Notes under the pieces: model-generated
Told to the model about the DNA's origin: nothing
Seen by the model: the letters and a program-made list of their open reading frames with translations, nothing else
Databases searched by the model: none
Position numbers and translations under genes: made by a program
In this document: piece by piece, positions 20,691-31,790 of the stretch
How positions within the stretch are numbered: the stretch's first letter is position 1
Layout: the number at the start of each line of letters is the position of its first letter
Assembly: GCA_019009955.1 (NCBI GenBank)
Contig: CM032233.1
Coordinates: forward strand, 121,118,501-121,182,500
Reading direction: 5' to 3'
DNA length: 64,000 nucleotides
Origin: Riptortus pedestris
Lineage: Eukaryota; Arthropoda; Insecta; Hemiptera; Alydidae

Positions 20691-21025
20691 AAAATGTCTC
20701 GCGGGCCGGATCTAATCTAACAGCGGGCCGGTTGTTACTCACATATGCTCTAGAGTAATCCTTATTCAATCATAAATTTTCTTTTAATATTTAGACTACA
20801 CTTCATTAGGGATAATCGATATTTTTATTTAGTAGCGTATCGATCTAAATCAGCTTTATCGACCCGCTATACTTCCTATAAAACGATGTAACCGTTAGTT
20901 TAGTTACCTTTTTGTATTATATTATCTCCTGGCGAGGACGCGAAAGTGGTACAGGAATAAAAACGGTTATAATAATCATTTGAGGTTTTTTTATTTTTGT
21001 TGACCTTGCTCCATCGATTGGTTAA

Positions 21026-21786
21026 GACGGTAGTTTACTCTCAAGGCTAGTAGTATTTTGTAATATTTCGATCGCCAGGACACATACATAGCAAATATGC
21101 CGGGAGGAAGAATAAGAAAAATTCATTTTTTGGGCACTGTGAGGTTTGATGATTAATGTTATACACGTAAATGTTTATTGAATAATTATCCAAAATAATG
21201 TTTGATTTATGTGTTAATGATTCTAAAATTCACACACTAAAATAATAAGTATTGAATTCAATCACACATTTCTTTTAACCGACAACATTTAAATCTACCG
21301 ATTATATACAAAGACCAACATCTCAATCAGCTAATCCTAAAAAGAGCCAAATATATCAAATTAAGAATTATTTATCAAATAAGTTATTTGAACTGAGCAG
21401 TTATGGGGTGTTACATGTCATAGCCAATGTCCAAAGAAAATGCCTGAGATTCCGTACTTTAGGTCCACTATATTCTACAACCTGTTTGGGTCCCCCCTCC
21501 TTCCCAATGGTTAAAGTATACCAAAGGCCTTCAAACTAGAAGACAGTTGTCTAAATCCAGAATAGATCATCCCGGGCAGAAATTAATGTTCTCTGGTGGT
21601 ACACCAAAAGAACCATATTTTTCTCAGCTCTTTCCAACAACAAATATAGAAGTTGAACTTCAGTAGACCAAAGAAGGGAAGGGGTGGGGTGAAGCTAAGG
21701 GAAAAAAGTAGGTGCTTCATTATTGAATAAAATAGCTGAAGTACCTAGCTTTTCCCGGGAAAACATTAATGAATGAATAATGAAAA
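21026..21786. other. Unassigned
   Basis: No supported gene or repeat. Confidence 0.4.
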
Positions 21787-22420
21787 TGCCTGTGGCTGCG
21801 TAAACTTAGCAGATTTCCCACGTGAAGGTTTACAATAGAGAAATCTATACACTGTTAACACCACAGTGAATATTGAGTGAACAAATAAAAACGGTAATGA
21901 AAAATCTGTCAGTCAATTTATAAGTTAATAATCTCTACAACGGAAAGCGTGTGAATTATAAACAAACAAATCAGTCAACCTCACAGAGCTGAATAGATAG
22001 AAATATACAAGAACGTAAAGAAAAGCAATTAATGAAATATATCTAAACATAACATATTAATTTCATTGAAAACTATTTACTGTGGAACAAAAGAAGGGCA
22101 GGGGGGGTCACAACAGAACGTATTTGCATATATCACACAAAGTAAAAGTTCAATGAAAACAATATTTGTTATTTAACCTTGTAATGAAGGGGTTCATGAT
22201 ATAATAGCTTATTATTATTATGACATGAGTAGGAGCGGGGGTTTACTGAAAGCGGAAAACTGTAAAATCTAAATATCTCGGTTAATATTCATGATACAGA
22301 AAATATTTATAGAACATTTAATTTGCAATAAGATTGGATCTATACAATTTTTCGATCCGACGTATAGTAACGGAGATATTTCGAATTTTCGAAATTCCCT
22401 CCTCGAATAACCGAACTAAC
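21787..22420 (-). mobile_element. HEL-A, 3' half
   Basis: The minus copy starts at its 3' side with GGCTGCGTAAACTTAGCAGA (terminal GTCCGTCACGC lost). It runs through the TGTGGTGTTAACAGTG and CCCCCGCTCCTACTC blocks to the TCGGATCGAAAAATTG block, and stops near 22420. The 5' half including (TA)n is missing. Confidence 0.75.
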
Positions 22421-22504
22421 TGATCAGACAAGTGCCACGCTGCAGAAATATTTCTTGTAGAAGCCCCCCCCCCCCCCAGCAACCATTTTAAATTAGATTT
22501 TCAC

Positions 22505-22985
22505 GAGATTTCCCATAAGGGAAAGCTATTGCGGTTGTACTTATGACGAAATTTTTGAAACATTTCCTAAAATGCCCATCGATCCTACAATGAAGATGTT
22601 ACCGTTCTAACTGTCGCAATTTGTGTTTGATCGTTACCAAACTCGATTTTTATACGTTTAGTGTAAAACTAAAGACCGAGCTAGTTAATGGCTTAAATTG
22701 GACTAGTATGTGGGGAAAGGTTTAGAGAGGTTATGAAAATTCATAATATCTCCGTCACATGCATTTGTTCTCTGCCTTGGTTATTAACCGAGATATTCGC
22801 ATTTTTTATATTTAATCCTTAAAGTAAATCCCGACTCCTACTTATGTCTTACTAACAATAAGCTATCATGAAACACTTTATTCCAAGCTTGAAACCATAT
22901 ATTTTGGTCGTGAAGTCGAATAGAGACATATATATTCCAGAGCTCTGGAAATGTGTTTGGTTCATGCAGTACTTGCGTGACTTGT
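22505..22985 (+). mobile_element. HEL-A, diverged and internally deleted
   Basis: The copy begins AGATTTCCCATAAGGGAAAG and passes CCCATCGATCCTAC, ACCGTTCTAACTGTCGC and GTTACCAAACTCG. It continues through AACCGAGATATTCGCATTTT to a poor 3' end CAGTACTTGCGTGACTTG. It has no (TA)n and no clear GGAAATCTGCT block. It is among the older copies. Confidence 0.65.
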
Positions 22986-23653
22986 TTATTTGTGTACAGT
23001 TGCCGAACTAATTTTTTTAGAATAAGTTGTGTAATCGCTTTTTACGAAAATTCAGTAATGTAAATAAATAATCAAGAAATGATCGTAGTCACCACATATA
23101 ATAAACGTCGTTATTTCGTAAAGTGGCAAATAGCTGATTCATATAACTAGAAATACATTTATAAATAGATTTTCACGTTAAGCTATTATATCAGTAAATG
23201 CCTTATGAGTAATGCAAAATAAGGGGGGTGTGATTTACAGAGAGATGAGTGTGTGATATGCACAAAGGTGGTATGTACAGTGCGTCATCCTAGAACGTGA
23301 AGCATCTTTTCAGGTTCTCGCAGCCCTTGCTTTATTGGACTTTGTCCCCTGAGCATCAAATTGTATTAAGGCCTGACCGTGTGATATTTAACGGGATATC
23401 TGTTAGTTTGAGATAAAACTAGAGGGATGACTTGTACTTCCTATTTAGTTAAAATATATTGGTTTTCTACTGAAAGAGCCTGCGCCCACATCCACTGCTG
23501 CCCCTATCCTGCATCTTATTCCCCACCCCCCTCCTCTCCCCTCATTAGTTATCCACTCAACTATAATTTAACTTCGGGTTCCGTGGAACTCTACCACTGA
23601 CCCTCCTTGTCGACCATATCTCTCTTATTGTAGGCCAACACCGTAATTGTTTT
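22986..23653. other. Unassigned
   Basis: No supported gene or repeat; pyrimidine-rich near 23510-23550. Confidence 0.4.
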
Positions 23654-24186
23654 TTTTTAAATGTATTTATTATTTAATTTTATTAGGAATATTACAGTCT
23701 GCATTTAAATGCATTTGGTAATGTGAATGTACAACAAAATCGACCTACATCACTCTCGACAAAAGCTACACCCCTTCACCACAATGAAAGGATCAGCCTC
23801 TCCCTGCCTCGCAAGGAAGTCAAAAGCTAAGGAGGAATGGCACTTGATAAGAATATAGCCACTGCTATCACTTCACTTTACACTTCTATAGGAGATCTCT
23901 GGGCCATTGTCTCTTGAGGCGCCGTGGAGGGGAATATGGATGAGTGGTACTGGAAAGGGCTAGGACTTCTGGATTAGGATGATTGGATAGCCTGCTGTGG
24001 AATTTTCTGCTTCATAATGGAATTAGGTCGTTTACAAATGGGATATTAAGATCTTTATGGAGGGTGTGGTTTGTAACATAATATGGAGCATCTACTATGG
24101 TGCGCAGGACTTTGGATGGAAAGTCTGGATGCGTCTGATGTTCGATGGTTTTGCTGTAGCCCACACTTCTATTGCGTATGCACATA
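23654..24186 (-). pseudogene. Jockey-like LINE RT C-terminus, broken copy
   Basis: The minus strand is about 90 percent identical to 27995-28500 on the plus strand and covers the same C-terminal RT segment and 3' UTR. Landmarks read AIEVW, AKPSNIRRIQTF, VLRTIVDAPYY and IPFVNDLIPL. A one-base deletion near 24117 shifts the frame (TTTCCATCC for TTTCCAGTCC). A stop replaces Arg at 24012-24014 (TTATGA for TTAAGA). Unlike the plus copy, it keeps TGG for the penultimate Trp codon in the RLKRQ-W tail. The 5' end is truncated at about 24186. Confidence 0.8.
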
Positions 24187-24450
24187 TTGGTTTAAGTAGT
24201 AACTTGTATATTGTTAGTTTCGTAATTAGTAGATTTCCCTTGAGACCAATCTGCAAACGAGGTAGAGAACTCTTGCCACGATGTCGGAAGAATGCCCACT
24301 GATTCTACGAGATTGCTAAAATGACATCGCTCAAATTCATATACATACATAACCATTGGCATGTGATTCTTACGATACTCTTTATATTCATTTAAAACAA
24401 ATGCTCATGTCCCTTTATGGCCGAAGAAGGGGGATTGGAGATAAAAAAAA

Positions 24451-24922
24451 GTCCGTCACACCGAGGCTGTGTAAACTAAGCAGATTTCCCATGTGCTGAT
24501 ATAACACACGTGATCTTATCATCATAGGAGTAGGAGTTTTGTGAAGGCTGAAAATTAAAAAAATCAAAATATCTCGGTTAATATTAATCTTCGAGAAATC
24601 ATGTATACAACAACATTTATAAACAATTAAACTTAAAATAAGATTTGTTCTATACACGTTTTCGGTCTGGCGTATAGTAACGGAGAAATTTCGAATTTTC
24701 GAAATTCCCCCCCTCCACTCAGATTTTAGCCGTTAACGAACTTGATCTTTAGTTTTGCATGAAAGGCTTATATATCGAGTTTGGTAACGATAAAACAATA
24801 ATTGCAATTGCATATATATAAAAGTTTGAACGGACCTCATTTTTGTCATCTCATAGGTAGGATCGATGGACATTTGAGGAAAGTTTTCGAAAATCGAGTC
24901 ATGAGTACGACCTCAATAACAG
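24451..24922 (-). mobile_element. HEL-A copy, short form
   Basis: The 3' end is at 24451 (complement ends GTGTGACGGAC, then a T-run). The AAGCAGATTTCCCATGTG block, the AAATATCTCGGTTAATATTA-like block and TTGAACGGACCTCA are all readable. The 5' end at about 24922 stops in the GAGGTCGTACTCATGAC block, without the palindrome. (TA)n is reduced to a few units near 24812. Confidence 0.75.
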
Positions 24923-25651
24923 AAAACCTTAAAATTTCTCAATTGTTGTGTTTTGCAACTCAAAATGATGTACGACCAATCTTGTTGATAAAACAGTGCC
25001 CTCGCTGCTGTTTTATACTTTTTCTTCAGCTTATTTGTATTTGTGCGTTTTGAGCCTTCAGGTAACCAACCACCAATCTTTCGCAGCTCTTAAATTTCAA
25101 GACTGGTTTTTATAGGGTTCATTTTTAAGGGAAAAATAGAGCATAGAATATAAGATGACTTAAACACACACGTTGGAAATGCACGTTGTTTACATAGTCC
25201 CTACCTTTCAAAAGTGAAATATTTTTGCATTTCTAAGTTAGGTAACCCACCCGCTCCTACTTGTGTAAATTTCATTTTAAGCAATTATATCGCTGTTAAG
25301 CTTTTATTTTTTATTTATTTTTTTTAATTTTATGATATATTTTTACTAATGGAAGAATAAAGAATAATAGGATGTGGGACAACTTAAACTGTGTTACATT
25401 ATGGTGGATAAACTTAGTTCTCCCTTCCCCCGCTAGGTAGACTTATATTTAGTAAATTTCCAATTTGGAAATTACCATAACACACTTGGAATGATCTAGA
25501 CGGACGACGTAGCTAACTTCATTTTGCGTTAACGTTGCCCAACACCACGGGCGAGTATCAGTAACACGATAATATTTGAACGAAAAATCTATTACTTTTG
25601 GGGCTTTGAATATAAGTATTTTTTTTTTAAATGTCCATTATCTAAAAGTGC
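24923..25651. other. Unassigned; possible HEL-A 3' scraps near 25040-25290
   Basis: Strings such as TTGAGCCTTCAGGTAACC and CACACGTTGGAAATGCACG weakly resemble the HEL-A 3' region, but no terminus is present. No gene is supported. Confidence 0.35.
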
Positions 25652-26566
25652 ATGAACCAGGATAATCGTAAGAGCATGATGGGGTTTCTAGAGGGGGCGC
25701 AAATACAAAATACCAAAATTTTCATGAACCTATCAGAGGAACTTTGTACAGAATTATTGTTTATTAAGAAAAACTATTTTTATTTTTTTACTCTTCTATT
25801 TTTTATGAAGAGCAAGTTATGTTCTATAACACATTTTTATCACTTGCGTAGGAACGGAGATAAAACGGAATTAAAAACTTTCATCCTACCTACATTGGAA
25901 TTAAAAAACAAACTGACTGTCATTCACTTCAAATGGGTCAAGGCACATGCAGGAATTATGGGAAATGAAATTGGCGATAATCAAGCCAAAAGTGGCTCTA
26001 AAAGTAGCGAAGAGGAAATTTACAATAAATTTACACCAACTGCGTTGAAATCGTTACTAAGAGAAAAAATAAAGTATTAATTTGTGGCAACAGCGATGGA
26101 ATCAAACAAATAAAGGATTACATCTAAAATGATATATCCCTGTGTTATACACAGGGTATCATTATACCTAACACAATAATAACTGAACTCGGAAATACCA
26201 ACTCTTACTTATACAGATTCAAACTTCCTGACTCAAATACTTGTAAATGCGACAGTTACACTCTCCAGACATTCGCCCACCTGATTTATGAATGTAGACT
26301 GAAATAAGACATACAAAGACAGTTAAAGACTCATATTCCCGCATGGCCTATCAGCCATTGTATGTATTTTATTTTCAAAACACATACCTTTATTAAAAGC
26401 AATAGCCTATGATATTCTTAAGCTGAGAGAGGAAAAGATAATATAATTTTAATGTTATGTAATTTTTTTTATTGGTTATTTAATTGTATTCTTTAAGTGT
26501 TCTTATTTAATGTTTCTTTTTTGTCAAGTTTAATTTTCATGTTCTTATTTACATTGTTTAATTTAT

Positions 26567-26570
<4 letters not shown>
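25652..26570 (+). pseudogene. LINE RNase H domain and C-terminal tail, decayed
   Basis: The frame ending at 26080 reads TVIHFKWVKAHAGIMGNEIG then DNQAKSGSKS. This matches the end of an RNase H domain (WVxAHxGIxGNExADxxAK) with Ala changed to Gly before the Asp. After a frame break the tail reads YRFKLPDSNTCKCDSYTLQT then FAHLIYECRLK, a Cys/His-type knuckle seen at LINE polyprotein ends. The first part of the 142-codon frame (to about 25890) does not resemble RNase H. An AT-rich 3' UTR leads to a (TA)n tract at 26571. The clade is uncertain (I/LOA/R1-like). Confidence 0.65.

Positions 26571-26626
<56 letters not shown>
26571..26626. repeat. (AT)n microsatellite
   Basis: Uninterrupted AT tract between the LINE 3' end and the inverted-repeat structure. 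Confidence 0.9.
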
Positions 26627-26628
<2 letters not shown>

Positions 26629-26661
26629 TATTTTTGAGGCTGCATCGCTGGGAAGTATCGT

Positions 26662-26963
26662 CATTGTGAGGATTTCGGCTATCTGCTCCAGCGGTTGGAA
26701 TTTTTGTTCTGCGAATTTTTTTATTTATTATTTACTTATTTATTAACGTCCACTTTTTGCAACTTAGGCTAATCGGGACGGGTTATCTACAGGTTACCAC
26801 CCTTTTCTAGCCAGGGTGGGATTTTAGGACGTTATTTAATGAATTTCGTCACTAAATAATTTCCTTTGCCCAGGCGAGGAAATTATTTTTCTTTGATGGA
26901 AATGCACAATTCGCAGAACAAAAATTCCAACCGCTGGAGCAGATAGCCGAAATCCTCACAATG
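26662..26963. repeat. Perfect 56-bp inverted repeat around a SINE fragment
   Basis: The segment 26662-26717 (CATTGTGAGGATTTCGGCTA...) is repeated as an exact reverse complement at 26908-26963. The 190-bp spacer is mostly a truncated minus-strand SINE-A. (TA)n tracts lie on both outer sides. A perfect match over 56 bp implies a recent origin or gene-conversion upkeep. The arms match no other family that I recognise in the window. Confidence 0.9.
26722..26880 (-). repeat. SINE-A, truncated at its tRNA-like end
   Basis: The minus-strand SINE-A runs from the AAT-type tail (TATTTATTAACGTCC) through GCAACTTAGGCTAATCGGGA, CCAGGGTGGGATTTTAGG and TTTCGTCACTAAATAATTTC. It stops at CCCAGGCGAGGA, so the whole tRNA-related head is absent. 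It forms the loop of the 56-bp inverted repeat. Confidence 0.85.
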
Positions 26964-27688
26964 ATATATATATATATATTATTATATAAAAAATTGTTAA
27001 AAGTTTTGACAAAATGCACATATAATGCAAATATGCATGGGATTTGCAGAAAATAAAATTCCCCCCCCCTCCACACATAGGGTTACTGTGTAGAGGAAAT
27101 ATGTAAAAAAAAACAAAAAAAAACAAATACTCGTACTTGAGACAGACGTATATGGTCAGCAAGCTGCATTTGTTAGTTCCTATTCTTCTAAATAGTTAAA
27201 ATGTCGTGTTTTAATATTATATTGTTCTAGGTTAAAGTCCTTCTAACTAATGAAATATTTAATATGGTAAACGCTGGAAAATCGATAGAACTGCAACAGG
27301 AGTATTTTTGTTCAGAATTCCAACGTTTGGAGACTGGTCACTCTACCCAGAGCTATTTTATCGTAAGAATTTGTTAAGTATAGTAGGTAGGGGAAGAGGT
27401 TAGGCAGGGGCTATCGGAGAGGGGTGCCCCCTGGTCAGCTGCAGACCACAATGCGCTCCCCCCCTCTCGGCGTTTTTTGCCTCAGTTTCTACGCAATCGT
27501 GGAAACGGGCCTCTCTCCCCACACACATGCTTCCTCATTCCTCCACCCTTCCACCCATCCCCCTCCCTCCGTGTCCCTCTTATGCTAGCCCTCTGCTCGA
27601 TCTCTCTTAGTCACCGCCTTCAAACTATAATCTTTATAGGAAGTCGACTAACGAACAGAAGTAATTACACTTTCAAGCAGCAGGTTGA
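26964..27688. other. Unassigned; (TA)n near 26964-26980 and C-run near 27060
   Basis: No supported gene. The frame at 27477-27725 is pyrimidine-rich and low complexity, and its end overlaps the LINE frame that begins at 27689. Confidence 0.4.
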
Positions 27689-28282
27689 ACCATCGCCAGT
27701 TTATGTAATAATGGTTGGCGCATAAAGATCAACGAAAATAAATCTCACGATATCACTTTTTCCCTCCGGCGAAGTTCCTGTCCTCCCGTTCATTTCAACA
27801 ATATTCCTTTACCACCAGCAGATTGCGTACGCTACTTTGGACTACTTCTGGACACCAGACTTACTTGGAAATCCCATACCATAATTAAAAGACAGGACCT
27901 TAACAGACGATTCGGACAACTTTACGGACTGCTAAATGGAAGATCTCACTTGTATACAGAAAACGAACTAACAATATACAAGTTACTACTTAAACCAATA
28001 AGTGCATACGCAATAGAAGTGTGGGGTACAGCAAAACCATCGAACATCAGACGCATCCAGACTTTCCAGTCCAAAGTCCTGCGCACCATAGTAGATGCTC
28101 CATATTATATCACCAACCACACCCTCCATAAAGATCTTTATATCCCATTTGTAAACGACCTAATTCCATTAAGAAGCAGAAAATTCCACAGCAGGCTATC
28201 CAATCACCCTAATGAAGAAGTCCCAGCCCTTTCCAGTACCACTCATCCATATTTCCCTCCACGGCGCCTTAAGAGACAATGA
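27689..28282 (+). CDS. Jockey-like LINE RT C-terminal segment (5'-truncated)
   Basis: This open frame of about 197 codons covers the end of a reverse transcriptase and its connector. It reads WRIKINENKSHDITFSLRR early, then VRYFGLLLDTRLTWKSHTII, LYGLLNGRSHLYTENELTIY, AYAIEVWGTAKPSNIRRIQT and APYYITNHTLHKDLYIPFVN. In jockey-like LINEs the WxIKINxxKS and YLGxxLDxxLTWxxHI motifs follow the catalytic palm, which is missing here. There is an in-frame stop just upstream (27686). TGA at 28280-28282 replaces the Trp codon kept in the 23654-24186 copy, so the last few residues are lost. The fragment is well preserved but not functional. Confidence 0.8.
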   Translation, partial: TIASLCNNGWRIKINENKSHDITFSLRRSSCPPVHFNNIPLPPADCVRYFGLLLDTRLTWKSHTIIKRQDLNRRFGQLYGLLNGRSHLYTENELTIYKLLLKPISAYAIEVWGTAKPSNIRRIQTFQSKVLRTIVDAPYYITNHTLHKDLYIPFVNDLIPLRSRKFHSRLSNHPNEEVPALSSTTHPYFPPRRLKRQ

Positions 28283-28499
28283 CCCAGAGATCTCCTATAA
28301 ATGTAAAGTGAAGTGATAGCAGTGGCTGTTTTCTTATCAAGTGCCATTCCAACTTAGCTCGTGACTTCCCTGCCGGGCAGAGAGAGGCTGCTCCTCTCAT
28401 TGTGGTGAAGGGCTGTAGCTTCTGTCGAGAGTCATGGAGGACGATTATATTGTTCATTCACATTACCAAATGCATTTAAATGCATATTGCAACATTCTT

Positions 28500-28500
<1 letters not shown>
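28283..28500 (+). mobile_element. 3' UTR of the jockey-like LINE
   Basis: It matches the minus-strand copy to about 23670. Shared strings include GTGAAGTGATAGCAGTGGCT, TTCTTATCAAGTGCCATTCC and TTACCAAATGCATTTAAATG. It ends at a (TA)n tract starting at 28504. Confidence 0.8.

Positions 28501-28503
<3 letters not shown>

Positions 28504-28546
<43 letters not shown>
28504..28546. repeat. (TA)n microsatellite
   Basis: Uninterrupted TA tract immediately downstream of the LINE 3' end. Confidence 0.9.
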
Positions 28547-28549
<3 letters not shown>

Positions 28550-28940
28550 GTTGATTCTGTTGGTAGGACCGTCGTTACTGTCTGCTGGTCGCCTACGCAT
28601 GGTAAGCGGATCTGGTAGAACCGACATTACTGTCCGCTCGTCGAGTACCCATAGTAAGCGGTTTCTTTGGAATGACACATCTTAGAACGCTTGCTTAGTG
28701 TATTCGACGATCTCCCATTAATGGCTACCACCATCTACGGAATAAACAATTGTAAATAACCTTTCAAGCAGTAGTTTGATTATTGCCAATATATACAATT
28801 CTGTCGACCCTGGGTGTTCTTTGTGAACACATGGTAAGCGATTTCGTTGCGAGGACACCATCTTGGAGTGATAGCATAGCATACTTCAGTAAGGATTGCC
28901 CCACCGACAGAATTAACAATTGTAAATAGCCTTGGATTGG
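28550..28940. repeat. Diverged tandem units, about 170-200 bp
   Basis: GGTAAGCGGATCTGG, ATAGTAAGCGGTTTCTTTGG and ATGGTAAGCGATTTCGTTGC recur. Each of the last two is followed by GACAC-ATCTT(A/G)GA and later by an AACAATTGTAAATAACCTT or AACAATTGTAAATAGCCTT string (about 28747 and 28917). ATTCTGTCG (near 28798) and CGACAGAAT (near 28913) form an inverted pair. The class is unknown. Confidence 0.55.
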
Positions 28941-30179
28941 GCAAAACTAATACCGCCCGAAAAAAAGAGCTTGCCTGCCCTGGGGGTGGTCGTAAAGTCT
29001 CTGGAAACTCTTCATTTTTTTACTGAGGGAATTTTCGATCCATTAACTCCACTGTAATGTCATGCCCACTATGAACTGGGCAGTTTATCTGTCTACTAAT
29101 AAATTTGCTTTTGTCTCATCAGTGGCATAGAACCACCTTTTCTTTACGTTACCACTGAAACGATGTTGAAAAGACTGTGAAAGTGCATACGGGTTTCATG
29201 AGATTGGTGTGGTTGAAGTTGTAGCATGTACCTATAATTGGTATCCTACTACTATGTCTCTGTAAAACTACTAATACACTATTCGTTGGGAAATGCTGAT
29301 TGTAAAAAAAGCAAAATTTGCTTAGTTAGGCGGCACTTGCGTGATGGGCGCCAAGCTGCATGGGGTTATTATGGGCACTATGGTTAATTTATGGACTAGA
29401 TGGAACATTCCTAACTCTCTGAAGAGCTCGTGTTTCGGATAGGCCTAATTGGCCTCAAGAACATCTTGGTTCACTAGGACCTGACCATTGCCATATGGTG
29501 TCCCTGCTCAGCTGACCCTCTTATCCTTTCCCTGCGTCTGTCTCAAATTAACAAGTTTGGCCCACCCCGCCCGAGCTTAATAACTAAATTTTTTGTGTAC
29601 CCCCCTCCCCCCCAATTAGATCCTCACTGCGCCCTAATTATATTTCTGTGGCTAAGAAAAATATCACTGAGCTTGTTTATTACTTGATTTATATCATTTG
29701 GGTGATTGCTATCCATAATTTAATTCATATACTGACTGCTTTGTCTTTTCAATTAGAGGAGAAATTGTAGTAAATTCACATTTTTGAAAGACTGTGTGAT
29801 TACAGGCTTCGTATCATATTTCCTGTATCAAATCTCTGCTTTCAACGATTCCTAATATCTCCGGAATATGCTGGATGGTAGAGGAACCAATTGATCGGGT
29901 TCAATAAAAAGTGCACTTTGTATAAATTAAAACAATAGTAGAGTACAAGGTCTTTTCATGAATCCTGATTCCTAATATTGCTATTAGATCAAATACTGAA
30001 AAAAATATTTTAATATAATAATCGTTTCAGCGAATTAATTAATAATTGATAACTCGCAGGCGTAAGGTCTGTAGCAAAGACTCAAATTACATTGTAATTC
30101 CTCAATTATGTATTTATTTATTTTAACTGTCGAGCTTTATAACAGTTGGGCTTCAAAGTTTAGAGGTACTTCCCTATTC
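28941..30179. other. Unassigned
   Basis: No supported gene. A short string TTTGCTTAGTTAGGCGGCACTTGCGTGATGGGC-like at about 29308-29345 resembles the 3' end of HEL-A, but nothing upstream confirms it. Confidence 0.35.
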
Positions 30180-31790
30180 AAGGTGGTTCCATTGATGTTT
30201 TGTACTCCATTTTTCTAGAAGCTATTCAAAGCATGGCAAAGGCTGTGAGAATGATTACAAATGTTTATAAAGATAAAGAACAATATAATAAGCCATGGTA
30301 TGATAAAAGCTGTAGGTCTGCTAAGACAATTTAACTACAGCGAGTAACTTTTAGTTCAATTTAGAAAAAATTGTATAAAAATAGTTAAAAATAAAATAAA
30401 ATAAAATGCGTGAGTTAGATGTAAAAGAAAAGTTTAGTGAATTATGGCAGTTGAGTAATTGTATCTAACGCAAATTAGAATAAAAAACAATATTGCTATA
30501 AAAGTCATTTGTTTAATTGTGTAAGCTTTCCTATAGTAATTGATAACAATATTTTCTTATGAGCTCTACATTCATTGATGAACATACCATTTGCATTGGA
30601 TGAATCTTAACAGCAGTAAGTACATTTAAAAACAATTTCCGGGATTTTAGAACTCAGTCCCCGAATGCTACAAGGTACTACCTCCCCACTATGCAGACTA
30701 TTTGTTCAATGTTGTTATTTGATTTTTGGAAAAGAGAAAACAACTGATAATTAATTGGTCTGTGGTGAATCTAAGTATGGTACATAAGAAGGACGAGATC
30801 ACAAAACCAGCTAGGGCTATAGGATAAATTAATATGATAAAAATTGCATCTAATCCTTACTGAGACCAATTAAAGTGTTTCAGAGCAAAACCAGCTATCT
30901 TTATTCTCTTAAATACCAGATTAGCAATGCTAAAAACATACAGGGTAAATTCTTATCTCACATCCATTAAGGCAATTAATAATTTTCTTAGATACTGAGA
31001 GTTCTAACAAACCTTTAAAATTATCTCTTGCAGTCAGTATGATAATAATAAATCGCCACAGAATAAAAAACTCCTTATTACAATCAGCCTTACCAAGTGG
31101 TTAACAACTATTAACCTTTTCATTCTTAATTTTATATATTTAATAATATATAAAATATAATTTTATATATATATATATTCATTCTAGGATTTTATTACTG
31201 TTATACATTTATGATTACAGTCAATTATGGCATAGCACTAATGAAGGTTGTAGAACCTACCTGTTAAGAGATTAGACATTTTTTTGACAAATGTAATAAG
31301 GAGTTTTTTATTCAGTAGAGATTTATTATAATTATATCCTAGATTTATTATAATACAGATCCTTTATTTTGTCCTGAAATAATAACAATGGTATTTACTG
31401 GTCTAGTAGTATAACAGGCTTGTCAAATGGGCAGAGATTAACCATATTCTCCCAGAGGTACAGATTCCTGGCTTGAAAGAAACTGTACAGATGTTATATT
31501 TTGCCTAGCTACCACAATAAATATCCATCTCAAAAATGAGCACCGACACGGAGTTGTAATGGTTGTATGCATCAAAAGAGCATTTGATAAGTGTGTCCCG
31601 CAACTTGCTCTGGGAAAAATTGAATGAAATTGGTTATCTGCTAAAATCATTCAATTAATAAAGAATCTGTATGCAAAGCAATAATGTATGTGTAAATCGG
31701 CCAAAAGAAAAGCCTGTTAAATGAGGATACTTCTGAGTGGAGCTAAGGCCAAGCCTTATTTGCCTTATTTATTGTCGATATAATTACTTT
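30180..31790 (+). pseudogene. Decayed LINE with RT palm remnant
   Basis: A heavily mutated LINE is readable in pieces. NKPWYDKSCRSAK near 30290-30330 resembles the linker between endonuclease and RT. INIHLKNEHRHGVVMVVCIK then RAFDKCVPQLALGKIE lies at about 31510-31627. Next come NWLSAKIIQLIKNLYAKQ, and GQALFALFIVDII near 31748-31790. In intact elements motif A reads (V/I)DxxKAFD; here the first catalytic Asp position is Cys (VCIKRAFD). TGA follows KIE and TAA follows AKQ. The FADD motif was not found. The clade is uncertain. Confidence 0.6.

Larger units (their letters stand above)
19559..20748 (-). mobile_element. hAT-B copy with TCTAGAG flanks, split by HEL-A
   Basis: One end reads GGTATGGGCAGCCTTTGACA and the other is GCGGGCCGGTTGTTACTCAC, then ATATGC. 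TCTAGAG flanks both sides (19552-19558, 20749-20755), fitting the roughly 8-bp hAT duplication. Without the HEL-A insert the unit is about 567 bp, close to the second copy (32193-32746, about 554 bp). Its minus strand carries a diverged version of the same transposase end. Confidence 0.8.
19462..21025 (+). mobile_element. Foldback FB-C copy 2 split by a hAT element
   Basis: The left arm ATTAACCAATTGATGGTGG, then AAGGTCAACAAAA (19462-19493), is matched inverted at 20995-21025. The interior at about 20880-20945 shares GATGTAACCGTTAGTTTAGT and ATCTCCTGGCGAGGACGCG with FB-C at 36405-36647. The hairpin core is degenerate here (CTGGCGA). Most of its length is a later hAT insertion. Confidence 0.7.
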
